Positions 1-9,762 of a stretch of DNA of 64,000 bases are shown here, piece after piece (the first letter of the stretch is position 1; each line of letters opens with the position of its first letter). The notes below the pieces were generated by a model. It did not search any database, was not told the DNA's origin, and saw only the letters and a program-made list of their open reading frames with translations. Position numbers and translations under genes: made by a program. Source of the stretch: Culturomica massiliensis (GTDB lineage Bacteria; Bacteroidota; Bacteroidia; Bacteroidales; Marinifilaceae); the NCBI RefSeq assembly GCF_900091655.1, contig NZ_LT594621.1, positions 2,232,001 to 2,296,000 on the forward strand. The letters are read 5' to 3'.

Positions 1-720
1 ACGATAATTCAGAAACAATTTACGCGGGTGATTCATCGGTAAAGACCCCCCTCCCAAATGATAAACCACAGATTCAGGTTCAACTTTCAAAGTATACCCC
101 CTATTACGCAAACGCCAGCAAAGGTCGATTTCTTCCATGTGGGCAAAAAAACGCTCATCCAAGCCACCACAGGTTAAATAGACGTCCCGGCGGATACAAA
201 GAGCCGCCCCGGTACACCAAAATACTTCAGCCACGTCATCATATTGCCCTTCATCCTTCTCCGTCGTATCCAATATACGTCCGCGGCAAAAAGGAAATCC
301 CCACTTATCGATATACCCGCCGCAGGCCCCTGCATATTCAAACCGTTTCTTTTCCTTCCAGGCAAGTACTTTAGGCTGGACGGCCGCAAGTCCGGAGTCT
401 CCGTCCAAAAGAGCTATCATGGGTTCTAACCATCCCGGAGCCACCTCTACGTCACTATTCAACAAAACGACATACTCTTCTTCCACCTGTACAATCGCCC
501 GGTTATATCCGCCGGCAAAACCGTAATTTTCAGAGAACCGAATGACATCCACATCCGGAAATCCGTCAGCTAGTAACGCCAATGAATCATCCGTAGAGCA
601 GTTATCGGCAACGACAACCCGTCCCAAGGCCGGATTCGTATTCCGGATAACAGACGGCAAATATTCTCCCAGCAAATGCCGGCCGTTCCAATTTAAAATA
701 ATTACCGCTACCCGTGCCAT
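1..720 (-). CDS. Glycosyltransferase family 2, C-terminus cut by window edge
   Basis: Reading the minus strand from ATG at 720 gives 240 codons open to the window edge, so the C-terminus is missing. It is a GT-A fold family 2 glycosyltransferase that would transfer a sugar from a nucleotide-sugar donor to a polysaccharide or lipid-linked acceptor. Visible motifs are VIILNWNG at the N-terminus, VVADNCSTDDS (about 36-46), ENYGFAGGYN (64-73), the metal-binding-type NSDVE (88-92) and the acceptor-side block GGLDERFFAHMEEIDLCWR, typical of the rhamnosyltransferase-like (WbbL) branch. It follows the LpxL-like gene on the same strand by about 80 bp and is probably co-transcribed, which suggests a cell-envelope or LPS role. 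Donor and acceptor cannot be told. Confidence 0.88.
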   Translation of the reverse strand, partial: MARVAVIILNWNGRHLLGEYLPSVIRNTNPALGRVVVADNCSTDDSLALLADGFPDVDVIRFSENYGFAGGYNRAIVQVEEEYVVLLNSDVEVAPGWLEPMIALLDGDSGLAAVQPKVLAWKEKKRFEYAGACGGYIDKWGFPFCRGRILDTTEKDEGQYDDVAEVFWCTGAALCIRRDVYLTCGGLDERFFAHMEEIDLCWRLRNRGYTLKVEPESVVYHLGGGSLPMNHPRKLFLNYR

Positions 721-800
721 ATATTCAAGATTTGAAAATTCGGAGATTTAAAAGTTGAAAATGTAAATTCTGCAGGAAAATACTCCGGAACAGTTTACCA

Positions 801-1688
801 TCAGCGATTTACATTCCGCTTGTGTTTCCATCGGCGATGGGACCACAGCCAATATTCAGGGGCTTCCTGTATCTGCTGTTCCAACAGGCGCATATGCATC
901 CGAGTCAATTCCCCGGGTTGCAGTTTCACAGGTTCTTCACACAAATTCACGAAATCAACCTCATAATATCCCCGTTTCACCCTCCTCATGCGTAAAGAAA
1001 TAACCGGAAGATTAAATTTCGTCGCAATCCGTTCTGTTCCTTCCAATACCGGCGTATCCTGATGCAAAAACTCCATCCAAAAATTCAGATTACCGCTATC
1101 GGGAGTCTGATCTCCGATAAAACCGGCCAAAAACAAATGTCCCTGCTGACAATCCCGGGCCAGCCGTCTGAATACCTCCTTCTTCGGAACCGGCTTCGCC
1201 CCGAAACGGGAGCGGACACGTATCATCAGGCGATTCATCACCTTATCATGAAGCGGTTTGTATAAGGTATAAAAATCAACATCTCCTTTCATCCATAACG
1301 AAAAAGACGCCATCCATTCCCAGTTTCCATAATGTCCCAATACTCCTATCACACTTTTTCCGGCATCGAAATAACGCTGTAATATTTCGACATGCTTGAA
1401 TACACAACGGCGGCGGATCGCCCGTTCCGACATATGCCAGGGCTTATACATTTCTACGAAAAAATCACACAGATTGCGGTAAAAGCGCCGCTCGATTCTC
1501 CGCAATTCAGCTTCATTTTTTTCCGGAAAAGAATTACGCAGATTAACCCACACCACTTCCCGGCGATATCTTACAATATAGTATATAATATAATACAAGA
1601 CATCCGAAAGCAAGTACAATAACCACAACGGCAAAAAACTTACCAGCCAGATCAGGCCATATAAAATATAAGAGAGCATAAGTTTCAT
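801..1688 (-). CDS. Lipid A-type lysophospholipid acyltransferase (LpxL/HtrB family)
   Basis: A 295-residue membrane-bound acyltransferase of the LpxL/LpxM (HtrB/MsbB) family, which adds a secondary acyl chain to lipid A at the inner face of the inner membrane. The N-terminus is a hydrophobic anchor (about 1-40), and the family HX4E catalytic motif is visible as GHYGNWEW, His119 and Glu124. Length is normal for the family. A TTG codon at 1700 lies 4 codons upstream, but ATG at 1688 fits better because a promoter -7 box sits at 1698-1705, leaving almost no leader; ATG at 1679 is the other option. It is the first gene of a two-gene unit with the downstream glycosyltransferase. Bacteroidota lipid A is usually under-acylated, so the exact substrate is uncertain. 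Confidence 0.85.
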   Translation of the reverse strand: MKLMLSYILYGLIWLVSFLPLWLLYLLSDVLYYIIYYIVRYRREVVWVNLRNSFPEKNEAELRRIERRFYRNLCDFFVEMYKPWHMSERAIRRRCVFKHVEILQRYFDAGKSVIGVLGHYGNWEWMASFSLWMKGDVDFYTLYKPLHDKVMNRLMIRVRSRFGAKPVPKKEVFRRLARDCQQGHLFLAGFIGDQTPDSGNLNFWMEFLHQDTPVLEGTERIATKFNLPVISLRMRRVKRGYYEVDFVNLCEEPVKLQPGELTRMHMRLLEQQIQEAPEYWLWSHRRWKHKRNVNR

Positions 1689-1697
1689 TTCAGCTAT

Positions 1698-1729
1698 CAA
1701 AGATAAAGCCTTTCCTACTCATATCCAAA
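1698..1729 (-). promoter_or_regulatory. Bacteroidota-type promoter for the acyltransferase unit
   Basis: On the minus strand TTTG (1726-1729) is followed after 20 nt by TATCTTTG (1698-1705), matching the Bacteroidota -33/-7 consensus. The implied start of transcription falls within a few bases of the ATG at 1688, so the mRNA would be nearly leaderless. Confidence 0.6.
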
Positions 1730-1762
1730 TACGGACTTATTTTGCCCGGAAAACGGTAAAAT

Positions 1763-1793
1763 TTTGATTTATCCTGATTTTTACATTAATTTG
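1763..1793 (+). promoter_or_regulatory. Bacteroidota-type promoter for GH97
   Basis: TTTG (1763-1766), exactly 19 nt, then TTAATTTG (1786-1793), one base from the TAnnTTTG consensus. It implies a leader of about 90 nt before the GH97 ATG. It diverges from the acyltransferase promoter on the other strand. Confidence 0.6.
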
Positions 1794-1890
1794 CATAAGG
1801 AAATTTACAAATTTCAATCAGCGAAGTGTGCTTTAACCACTTAACATCCGGTTAAAATTTCCAATTCAGAATTCATAAAAACGACTATTT

Positions 1891-3891
1891 ATGAAAATTA
1901 TACTTTCTTTTCTCTTATTCGTTGGAATCGTTTCAACGCAGGCGCAAAAGCGGGAACAGATCACTTCCCCCGACGGACGGTTGCAATTAACCGTAGAAAT
2001 CGGAAATATTATTACCTGGAGTGTAAAGACCGGAGACCAAACCATTATTGCTCCGTCTCCCCTTTCTGTCACGCTGGGGAACGGAGAAATCTGGGGACAG
2101 AATGCCCGCATACAGAAAACAAGCAAACAAACTGCCGACAACATCATCACAGCCCCTTTTTATAAAAAAAATCAAGTTGCCGACATTTACAATCAGTTGA
2201 CATTGACATTCAAAGGCAACTGGGGATTGGTATTCAGGGTCTACGACGACGGCGTCGCCTACCGCTTCCGGAATCTGGCAGACAAGGCTTTTACAATTGT
2301 GAATGAAGAAGCCGCTTTTTGCTTTGATAAAGATTACAATACCATTGTACCTTATGTAAAAGCCCGCCATGACAAAGAGAAATCGTTCGAAACTCAATTT
2401 TTCAATTCCTTTGAAAATACATATACTCACACCTCTATTTCCCGGTTAAACAAAGATAAACTGATGTTCCTGCCCCTTGTCGTAGAACTGGAACAGAACC
2501 GAAAAGTATTGATCACAGAGGCGGATCTCGAAAGTTACCCCGGACTATATCTCAACAGCGGGCAAAAAGAACGTGCCCTGACCGGCGTATTTGCCCCCTA
2601 CCCCAAGACGGTTGTACAAGGCGGTCACAATATGTTGCAAGGACTGGTTACAGCCCGGGAACCGTACATGGCAAAAGTAGAGGGGAAACGCGATTTCCCC
2701 TGGAGAATTGCAGTCATTTCCACCGACGATAAGCAACTGGCAGACTGCGACATGGTGTATCGTCTGGCCTCACCTTCCCGCATCGGAGACATCACCTGGA
2801 TCAAACCGGGAAAAGTGGCCTGGGACTGGTGGAACGACTGGAATATCGACGGCGTGGATTTCAAAGCCGGCATCAACAACGACACCTATAAATATTACAT
2901 CGACTTTGCTTCCCGCAACGGTATCGAATATGTGATTCTGGACGAAGGCTGGGCGGTAAACAAACAGGCCGATCTGTTGCAAGTCATACCGGAAATAAAC
3001 ATCCGGGAACTGGTCAATTATGCCATGGACAGAGAAGTCGGCATTATCCTTTGGGCCGGTTACGAAGCTTTCCGCAAAGATATGGAGAATGTATGCAGAC
3101 ATTATGCCAATATAGGTGTAAAAGGATTTAAAGTTGACTTTATGGACCGGGACGACCAGCAAGTCGTTGATTTTGTGTATGAAGCGGCAGCGACGGCAGC
3201 CCGTTATAATTTAGTATTGGATTTACACGGCATTTATAAACCGACGGGCTTACAACGCACTTATCCGAATGTGCTCAACAATGAAGGTGTATTCGGCCTG
3301 GAAAATGCCAAATGGGCTCCGGCTTCTACAGACCTTGTGACATATGACGTTACTATTCCGTTTATTCGCATGGCGGCCGGCCCGATGGACTACACACAAG
3401 GAGCTATGCGGAATGCAGCCAAAGGTGCTTATGCGCCGGTATATTCCGAACCGATGAGTCAGGGTACACGCTGCCGTCAGTTAGCGACCTACATTATTTT
3501 TGAATCCCCTTTGAATATGTTGTGTGACAATCCCAGCAACTACCTCCGTGAAAAAGAATCCCTGGAATTTATCGCCGGCATACCCGTTATCTGGGACGAA
3601 ACACGTGTTCTGGAAGGGAAAATCGGAGAATACGTAACCATTGCCCGGCGTAAAGGTGCAAACTGGTATATCGGAGGCCTGACCAACTGGACCCCCCGGG
3701 AAACGACGCTCGATCTCAATTTCTTAGGTAACGATAAATATCAGGCTATCCTCTTTAAAGACGGTATAAATGCAGACCGTAGCGGAAGAGACTACAAGCG
3801 GGAGGAATTCGAATTGACAACGGATAAGCAAATTGTTATACAGGAAGCTCCGGGAGGCGGATTTGCCTTGGTACTGAAGAAAACCGAATAG
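1891..3891 (+). CDS. GH97 glycoside hydrolase, alpha-galactosidase-like subgroup
   Basis: A 666-residue exported GH97 enzyme with a signal peptide ending near AQA (residues 1-19). Layout is an N-terminal beta-sandwich, a (beta/alpha)8 barrel from about residue 290 and a C-terminal beta domain. The barrel has GWAVNKQ and KVDFMDRDDQ, with Asp416 in the VDF motif, then NNEGVFGLE with Glu465 and Glu471. Inverting SusB-type members use glutamates; retaining members such as the B. thetaiotaomicron alpha-galactosidase BT1871 (about 660 residues) use an Asp nucleophile at this place. Length and this Asp therefore favour the retaining alpha-galactosidase subgroup; this rests on recall, not alignment. 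It stands alone, without susC/susD. Together with GH110 at 14.5 kb it suggests terminal alpha-galactose foraging from host glycans. Confidence 0.85.
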   Translation: MKIILSFLLFVGIVSTQAQKREQITSPDGRLQLTVEIGNIITWSVKTGDQTIIAPSPLSVTLGNGEIWGQNARIQKTSKQTADNIITAPFYKKNQVADIYNQLTLTFKGNWGLVFRVYDDGVAYRFRNLADKAFTIVNEEAAFCFDKDYNTIVPYVKARHDKEKSFETQFFNSFENTYTHTSISRLNKDKLMFLPLVVELEQNRKVLITEADLESYPGLYLNSGQKERALTGVFAPYPKTVVQGGHNMLQGLVTAREPYMAKVEGKRDFPWRIAVISTDDKQLADCDMVYRLASPSRIGDITWIKPGKVAWDWWNDWNIDGVDFKAGINNDTYKYYIDFASRNGIEYVILDEGWAVNKQADLLQVIPEINIRELVNYAMDREVGIILWAGYEAFRKDMENVCRHYANIGVKGFKVDFMDRDDQQVVDFVYEAAATAARYNLVLDLHGIYKPTGLQRTYPNVLNNEGVFGLENAKWAPASTDLVTYDVTIPFIRMAAGPMDYTQGAMRNAAKGAYAPVYSEPMSQGTRCRQLATYIIFESPLNMLCDNPSNYLREKESLEFIAGIPVIWDETRVLEGKIGEYVTIARRKGANWYIGGLTNWTPRETTLDLNFLGNDKYQAILFKDGINADRSGRDYKREEFELTTDKQIVIQEAPGGGFALVLKKTE

Positions 3892-4080
3892 GATTTAAAA
3901 TTTACGATCGTTTTTTCGGAACAGGGAGAATTGGAAGTCCGGTCTAAATTCTACAATTCAATCGTTGAATTTATTTCGTTTGCGTAAAAAAATATATTTC
4001 TTTTCACAGAACTAAACCTAAAATCAGATAATTTCGTATTATCGAACGAAAAGAATGTTTATTTTTCTGCACACATATAT

Positions 4081-4971
4081 ATGATTGATTTTAAACCAAT
4101 TACCCTAAAAGATAAAAACCTCATTACTTCATATACGCTGACTTACGCTCCACAGGATTGTGATTTTTCATTTGCTAATTTGTGCGCGTGGCATTTCAGT
4201 AATGACAGTAGCTTCGCCGAGGTTGAAAATTGTCTGGTCATCCGTTTTCGTATGGAAGACAACCGAGTCATTTACCTAATGCCTATCGGACAAGGTAACA
4301 TCATGCATGTCATCGACCTGTTGGAACGGGAAGCTTCAGCAGAAGGTCAGCCTTTACGATTGCAAGGTCCTTATCCGGACACCCGGGATAAACTCGAAAA
4401 ATACTATCCGACACTTTTCGAATATGATATACACCGGGATTATGCCGATTACATCTATAGCCGCTCGGCATTAGCGGAATTGAAAGGGAAATATTACCAA
4501 CCCAAGAGAAACCATGTCAACAAATTTGTAAAAGAGCACGTATATCGTTATACAATGCTGACACCGGAGATGCTGCCTCAATGTCTCGAACTTGAATCCC
4601 GTTGGTGCATGGAGCACGACTACGTCGTACAGGCAAGCATGAAAGCCGAACGCCGGGCATTGACCTATAACATCCATCACTATGAAGAACTAGGGCTTTT
4701 GGGCGGAGCGATATGGGTCGGTGATAAAATGCTTGCCTTCACCTTCGGCTCTCCGGTCAATGAAACCACATTTGCAACACATGTTGAAAAAGCCACGATG
4801 AAAATAGACGGTACATACAGCATCATCAATAAAGAATTTGCCGCCCATCTTCCGGAGCAATATCTCTATATCAACCGGGAAGAAGACCTCGGTCTTCCGG
4901 GATTACGTCAGGCAAAACTCTCATACCATCCTGACATATTATTGGAAAAATGCATAGCGATAAAAAAATAG
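4081..4971 (+). CDS. DUF2156 (LPG synthase C-terminal-like) protein
   Basis: A 296-residue soluble protein recognisable as DUF2156, the acyltransferase-like domain also found at the C-terminus of MprF lysyl-phosphatidylglycerol synthases. It opens with FKPITLKDKN and carries the family block FSFANLCAWHF and a long GNAT-like core (IWVGDKMLAFTFGSP, then THVEKA). Nothing shows a membrane flippase domain, so it is the stand-alone form with no proven reaction. It overlaps the next gene, a GNAT protein, by 22 bp, so the two are translationally coupled and probably act together, perhaps as an aminoacyl or acyl transferase pair. The substrate is unknown. Confidence 0.8.
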   Translation: MIDFKPITLKDKNLITSYTLTYAPQDCDFSFANLCAWHFSNDSSFAEVENCLVIRFRMEDNRVIYLMPIGQGNIMHVIDLLEREASAEGQPLRLQGPYPDTRDKLEKYYPTLFEYDIHRDYADYIYSRSALAELKGKYYQPKRNHVNKFVKEHVYRYTMLTPEMLPQCLELESRWCMEHDYVVQASMKAERRALTYNIHHYEELGLLGGAIWVGDKMLAFTFGSPVNETTFATHVEKATMKIDGTYSIINKEFAAHLPEQYLYINREEDLGLPGLRQAKLSYHPDILLEKCIAIKK

Positions 4972-5993
4972 AAACACTCAAAGAAGGTACGATTAACCTT
5001 TGGCGCATTTGCTTCAATGACACGGAGGAATTTATCCGTTTTTATTTCGAACGGAAATACAAGGATGAAAATACAATCGGTATTGAAGAAAACGGACAAA
5101 TCGTTTCCGTCCTGCAAATGCTTCCTTATACAATGACCTGGAATCAGCAAGAAGTTCCGGTTTCTTATATTTCCGGGGCATCGACACATCCCGATGCCCG
5201 TAATAAAGGATTGATGCAAAAACTGCTGACGGAAGCGTTTTTCACCATGAAAAACCGGAAATTCATTTTCAGCATACTGATTCCCCAGGAGGATTGGTTA
5301 TACGACTATTACAGCCAGGCGGGTTATGCTCCGGTGTTCCGGTACACATCCGAAAATTATTATTTACCCGTCTACCATAAGCATCCTGCCGTAACTGCAC
5401 TGACCGCTGCACAAACGCTCGCACAACGCCAGGAATTATACAAGTATTTCAACCGGAATATGCTACGTCGTCCCAATTGCGTACAGCATTCCTCCGAAGA
5501 CTTCGATATCATTCTGGAAGACTTATACCTTTCAGGCGGAAGCTTACTGGTATTCCGGCATCCTTCGGGACAACCGGGTGGAATGGCATTCACTCTTCCC
5601 ACCACGGATAATATCCGGATCAACGAATTACTGTATGATTCCGAAGAAGAGAAAAGTGCTCTGTTAAATACAGCGGCCGGAATATGGCATACGAATGAGA
5701 TCAGCTGTAAAGTGCCGGCACGTTCCGGACACAGCAGCCGCAGAGGAATGGCACGGATCATCGACGCCCGCCAAGTACTCGGTATCTATGCGGCCAATCA
5801 TCCCCATCAATCTGTCCTGCTTTTTTTATCCGACAAGCAGCTTCCTTTTAACAACGGATATTACCGGTTGAAAAACGGTCAGGTTTTCCGGACGGGCGCA
5901 GGTGTACAACGTCCTGATCTATCATTGGATATACAGGAACTAACCCAACTTGTTTTCCATTATCCGGCCTATATCAGCCTGATGCTGGATTAG
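4950..5993 (+). CDS. GNAT family N-acetyltransferase (Eis-like layout)
   Basis: A 347-residue protein with an N-terminal GNAT domain: the acetyl-CoA loop is STHPDARNKGLMQKLL (about 76-91), followed by IPQEDWLYDYYSQAGY. The rest (about 150-347) resembles the second half of Eis-type acetyltransferases, with a degenerate second GNAT region and a short C-terminal lobe. It would transfer an acetyl or acyl group to an amine; the substrate cannot be read. Its ATG lies inside the end of the DUF2156 gene (22 bp overlap), which implies coupled translation and a shared pathway. Confidence 0.82.
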   Translation: MHSDKKIETLKEGTINLWRICFNDTEEFIRFYFERKYKDENTIGIEENGQIVSVLQMLPYTMTWNQQEVPVSYISGASTHPDARNKGLMQKLLTEAFFTMKNRKFIFSILIPQEDWLYDYYSQAGYAPVFRYTSENYYLPVYHKHPAVTALTAAQTLAQRQELYKYFNRNMLRRPNCVQHSSEDFDIILEDLYLSGGSLLVFRHPSGQPGGMAFTLPTTDNIRINELLYDSEEEKSALLNTAAGIWHTNEISCKVPARSGHSSRRGMARIIDARQVLGIYAANHPHQSVLLFLSDKQLPFNNGYYRLKNGQVFRTGAGVQRPDLSLDIQELTQLVFHYPAYISLMLD

Positions 5994-6030
5994 TTCGTTT
6001 AAAACCATTTTTGACTTTTTCGGGTCAAAT

Positions 6031-6062
6031 ATTGTCTTTCTCATAGAATTTAACTAATTTCG
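6031..6062 (+). promoter_or_regulatory. Probable promoter for the DUF349 gene
   Basis: ATTG (6031-6034), 20 nt, TAATTTCG (6055-6062): each box is one mismatch from the Bacteroidota consensus, and spacing is right. The gene starts about 40 bp downstream. Confidence 0.45.
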
Positions 6063-6103
6063 TATGTTAATATAATAGTGAATTCTAACACGGCATACAA
6101 ACT

Positions 6104-7948
6104 ATGGAGCAAGACAACACGTTACTGAACGAAGAATTGAACAATACTTCCGAAGTACCAGCAAACGAAACGGAAAGCAATGTTCCGGAACAATTATCGT
6201 CAGAAACCGCAGAATCTCCGGATAAACCTGAAATCCCGAATGTAGATTTCACGTTATTGAGTACCCAGGAGATTGTTTCTGAATTACAAAAACTGATAGA
6301 GCAATACGCTCCGGGGCAAATAAAGACCGATCATCTTCCGGACATATTCGAGAAGCAGTATCAGAAAGAATTCGATCAGGCATTGGCAGACTTTACCGCC
6401 GACGGGACTCCTGCCACCGATTTCAAATACAAAAACGATGCCAAGGAGAAATTTTACAACCTCTGTAAAAGTCTGAAAGACAAAAAGGTGGCAATGGCTA
6501 AACAAACAGAGGCTGAACGGGAAAAGAATCTGGAGATCAAGCTTCAGCTAATCGAAGAATTGAAGGAACTCGTTCAAAAAGAGGAAGCTCTCAATAAAAC
6601 ATTCCAGGAATTCAAAGACATACAGGAACGCTGGCGGAATACCGGGCTTGTTCCTCAAGGCCAGGTAAATAACTTACTTGAAACCTACCATCATCACGTA
6701 GAAAATTTCTACAATTACATCAAGATCAATAAAGAATTACGGGATCTGGATTTAAAGAAAAATCTGGATGCCAAAATCAAACTCTGCGAAGAAGCCGAAC
6801 AACTGATTGAGAAAAACGACATAAACGAAGCATTCAAACAATTACAGTTTTTGCATGCCCAATGGAAAGAGATCGGTCCGATCCCCAAAGAACAGCAAGA
6901 ACCTATCTGGGAGCGTTTTAAAGCGGCCACCGGCAAAATCAATGAAAGCTACCACAATTTTTTCGAGACCTTAAAGCAAGAACAGGAAAATAACCTGAAA
7001 GTAAAAGAAGAAATCTGTGAAAAAGCAGCGGTTATTGCTGCTGCCGAATACAACGGAATTGCCGAATGGAATAACGGAGCCAAAGCGTTGCTTGATTTAC
7101 AGGAAGAATGGAAACATTCCGGAACGGTTCCCCAAAAAGAACGCAACCGGATATTCAAAACTTTCCGGGCCTCCTGTGACGAATTTTTCAATCGCAAACG
7201 GGAATTTTACAAGCAAATGTTGGTTGACCAGGAAAAAAACCTGGAATTGAAAATCAAACTATGTGAAAAAGTAGAGGCTATCCAGGACAGCACGGAGTGG
7301 AAGACCACCACGGACAGAATTATTTCTTATCAAAAAGAATGGAAGAAAATCGGACCAGCACCCCGCAAATATTCCAATAAGGTCTGGATGCGCTTCCGGG
7401 CAGCCTGTGACACCTTCTTCAACAATAAAAAGGCTCATTTTAAAGATATCGATTCCGAACAGGAAAAAAATATGGAACTGAAAAAAGCCTTACTGGAAGA
7501 AGTAAAACAATTTACATTGTCCGAAAATACGGAAGCAAACATTCAAAAGCTGAAAGACTTCCAGACCCGCTGGAATGAAATCGGTTATGTTCCGATCAAA
7601 TTCAAAGATTCCCTCCAGGATGAATTCAGGAATGCCATCAACACGTATTTCGATAAAATGAACCTGGACGAATTCGATAAAAATCTGGAAAAATACAGGG
7701 CGAAAATCAATGCACTGGATACAGATGAAAACAAAGAATTCAAAATCATCAATGAACGGGAGAAATTAGTTATAAAAATCAGACAGTTGGAAACAGATAT
7801 CAATACCTGGGAAAACAACATCGGGTTCATAGCAAAATCCAATAAATCGGAAGGCTTGATCCGGGAGCTGAAAAATAAAATCGAAAAGACAAAACAACGC
7901 CTGGCTTTATTACAGGAAAAATTAAAAGCCCTCGATACATTGATTTAA
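6104..7948 (+). CDS. DUF349 repeat protein, cytoplasmic, five repeats
   Basis: A 614-residue acidic, highly helical protein without signal peptide. After a disordered Glu/Thr/Ser/Pro-rich head (about 1-55) come five DUF349 modules, each with the core W(K/R)xxGxVP followed about 12 residues later by a Phe/Tyr-rich helix: RWRNTGLVPQ, QWKEIGPIPK, EWKHSGTVPQ, EWKKIGPAPRK and RWNEIGYVPIK. The C-terminus (about 515-614) is a coiled coil. DUF349 proteins are widespread in Bacteroidota and of unknown function; the repeat pattern suggests a binding scaffold. It is a single-gene unit closed by a strong terminator at 7964-7992. Confidence 0.9.
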   Translation: MEQDNTLLNEELNNTSEVPANETESNVPEQLSSETAESPDKPEIPNVDFTLLSTQEIVSELQKLIEQYAPGQIKTDHLPDIFEKQYQKEFDQALADFTADGTPATDFKYKNDAKEKFYNLCKSLKDKKVAMAKQTEAEREKNLEIKLQLIEELKELVQKEEALNKTFQEFKDIQERWRNTGLVPQGQVNNLLETYHHHVENFYNYIKINKELRDLDLKKNLDAKIKLCEEAEQLIEKNDINEAFKQLQFLHAQWKEIGPIPKEQQEPIWERFKAATGKINESYHNFFETLKQEQENNLKVKEEICEKAAVIAAAEYNGIAEWNNGAKALLDLQEEWKHSGTVPQKERNRIFKTFRASCDEFFNRKREFYKQMLVDQEKNLELKIKLCEKVEAIQDSTEWKTTTDRIISYQKEWKKIGPAPRKYSNKVWMRFRAACDTFFNNKKAHFKDIDSEQEKNMELKKALLEEVKQFTLSENTEANIQKLKDFQTRWNEIGYVPIKFKDSLQDEFRNAINTYFDKMNLDEFDKNLEKYRAKINALDTDENKEFKIINEREKLVIKIRQLETDINTWENNIGFIAKSNKSEGLIRELKNKIEKTKQRLALLQEKLKALDTLI

Positions 7949-7963
7949 AACACAATAAATGTG

Positions 7964-7992
7964 AAAATGCAGAGTTTACCCTCTGCATTTTT
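7964..7992 (+). terminator. Rho-independent terminator after the DUF349 gene
   Basis: Perfect 11-bp stem (7964-7974 with 7981-7991), 6-nt loop, and a run of T at the 3' side. It separates the DUF349 gene from pyrG. Confidence 0.85.
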
Positions 7993-8038
7993 CGTTCATT
8001 TTCCCGCCCTTCTTTTCACTTTTCACTTTTAAATTTAT

Positions 8039-8046
8039 TACCTTTG
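8039..8046 (+). promoter_or_regulatory. Promoter -7 box before pyrG
   Basis: TACCTTTG matches the Bacteroidota TAnnTTTG box exactly; upstream there is only TTTTCAC at about the right place, so the -33 element is weak. It implies a leader of about 30 nt. Confidence 0.45.
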
Positions 8047-8080
8047 TCACTTTGATTGAAAAGACTAAAAATTCTGAATC

Positions 8081-9676
8081 GTGTCAACAAAGTATGTATT
8101 CGTTACCGGAGGTGTAGCCTCCTCGTTAGGAAAAGGTATTATCGCCTCCTCTCTGGCAAAATTGCTTCAGGCAAGGGGATATAAAGTAGCTAATCAAAAA
8201 CTGGATCCATATATTAATATCGACCCAGGTACCCTCAATCCTTACGAACACGGAGAATGCTATGTCACGAACGATGGCGCTGAAACCGACCTGGATCTCG
8301 GACATTACGAACGTTTTACCGGCTGTCCGACCTCGCAGGCAAACAACATTACTACGGGAAGGATCTACCAAAACGTCATCAACAAAGAAAGAAGGGGGGA
8401 TTACTTGGGAAAAACCGTTCAGATCGTACCCCACGTTACCGACGAAATCAAACGAAACATCAAATTATTGGGCAGCAAAGGTGAATACGACGTTGTCATT
8501 ACCGAAATCGGCGGCACGGTCGGTGACATCGAATCTTTACCTTTTCTCGAAGCAGTTCGCCAGCTCAGATGGGAACTGGGAGAAAAATCGGTATTGATTC
8601 ATTTGACACTGGTGCCCTACCTGTCCGCTTCCGGCGAATTGAAAACCAAACCGACACAACATTCTGTAAAATCGCTGTTGGAAATCGGAGTACAACCCGA
8701 TATTCTGGTACTGCGTACGGAGCACAAGTTAAACAGTGATCTCAAACGGAAGGTCGCTTTATTCTGTAATGTACAACCGGAAGCCGTCATCGAATCGATA
8801 GATGTTTCTACGATCTATGAAGTGCCGATTAAGATGGAAGAGGAAAAACTGGATGAGATTGTTCTCGAAAAACTGGACCTTCCTCTTAACAGTGAGCCGG
8901 ATCTCGATTCCTGGAAAAAATTCTTGTATAAATTAAAGAACTACCGTCAGGAAGTACAAATCGGTCTGGTCGGCAAATACGTAGAATTACACGATGCCTA
9001 TAAATCCATTTCAGAGGCTTTTATTCATGCCGGAGCCGTCAATGACTGCAAAGTAAATATCCATTGGATTCACAGTGAAGCCCTGAATGAAGCAAATGTT
9101 GAAGCAACACTGAAAGATCTGCACGGAATTTTGGTTGCTCCCGGTTTCGGCCACCGGGGTATTAACGGCAAGCTGACAGCTATTCACTATGCCCGGACCA
9201 ACAATATCCCTTTCTTCGGTATTTGCCTGGGCATGCAAATGGCAGTCATTGAATTTGCCCGCAATGTACTGAATCTGGAAGGTGCCGATTCGACCGAGAT
9301 AGCGGCAAAAACCAAATATCCGGTAATCGATCTTATGGACAGCCAGAAAGATATAACGGAAAAAGGGGGAACGATGCGGCTCGGGGCTTACAAATGCGAA
9401 CTGAAAGAAGGTTCTAAGGCTTATGAAGCTTATGGACAGAAAACCATTGAAGAAAGACATCGTCACCGTTACGAATTTAACAATGAATATAAAGAAGCTT
9501 TCGAAAAAGCAGGAATGATCACAACCGGCATCAATCCGGACACCGGACTGACGGAAATTATAGAAATACCCGGCCATAAATGGTTCGTCGGAACACAGTT
9601 TCATCCGGAATACAAGAGTACGGTCATCAAACCGCATCCTTTGTTTGTAGCCTTTATAAAAGCTTGTATATCTTAA
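8081..9676 (+). CDS. pyrG: CTP synthase
   Basis: Converts UTP to CTP with ATP and glutamine, the last step of de novo cytidine nucleotide synthesis, in the cytoplasm. The 531 residues match the family length. The N-terminal amidoligase domain starts with YVFVTGGVASSLGKGI (P-loop-like) and holds the DPYINIDPGT and EIGGTVGDIES blocks; the C-terminal class I glutaminase domain has the oxyanion glycine VAPGFGHRG, the nucleophile Cys382 in GICLGMQ, and the His-Glu pair in FHPEYKS. The start codon is GTG at 8081, fixed by the motif close behind it. It stands alone and precedes yidC by about 85 bp. Confidence 0.97.
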   Translation: MSTKYVFVTGGVASSLGKGIIASSLAKLLQARGYKVANQKLDPYINIDPGTLNPYEHGECYVTNDGAETDLDLGHYERFTGCPTSQANNITTGRIYQNVINKERRGDYLGKTVQIVPHVTDEIKRNIKLLGSKGEYDVVITEIGGTVGDIESLPFLEAVRQLRWELGEKSVLIHLTLVPYLSASGELKTKPTQHSVKSLLEIGVQPDILVLRTEHKLNSDLKRKVALFCNVQPEAVIESIDVSTIYEVPIKMEEEKLDEIVLEKLDLPLNSEPDLDSWKKFLYKLKNYRQEVQIGLVGKYVELHDAYKSISEAFIHAGAVNDCKVNIHWIHSEALNEANVEATLKDLHGILVAPGFGHRGINGKLTAIHYARTNNIPFFGICLGMQMAVIEFARNVLNLEGADSTEIAAKTKYPVIDLMDSQKDITEKGGTMRLGAYKCELKEGSKAYEAYGQKTIEERHRHRYEFNNEYKEAFEKAGMITTGINPDTGLTEIIEIPGHKWFVGTQFHPEYKSTVIKPHPLFVAFIKACIS

Positions 9677-9762
9677 TACACCAGAGACCAGGAGTATTTA
9701 CGGATTATTTTCCGCGTAAAGCTCCGATTTCTTTAACATAAAAATTTATAGACCCTTTAAAT

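Noticed and set aside
9011..9637. 208-codon open frame on the minus strand inside pyrG
   Set aside because: Antisense shadow of a highly conserved gene; no family features of its own.
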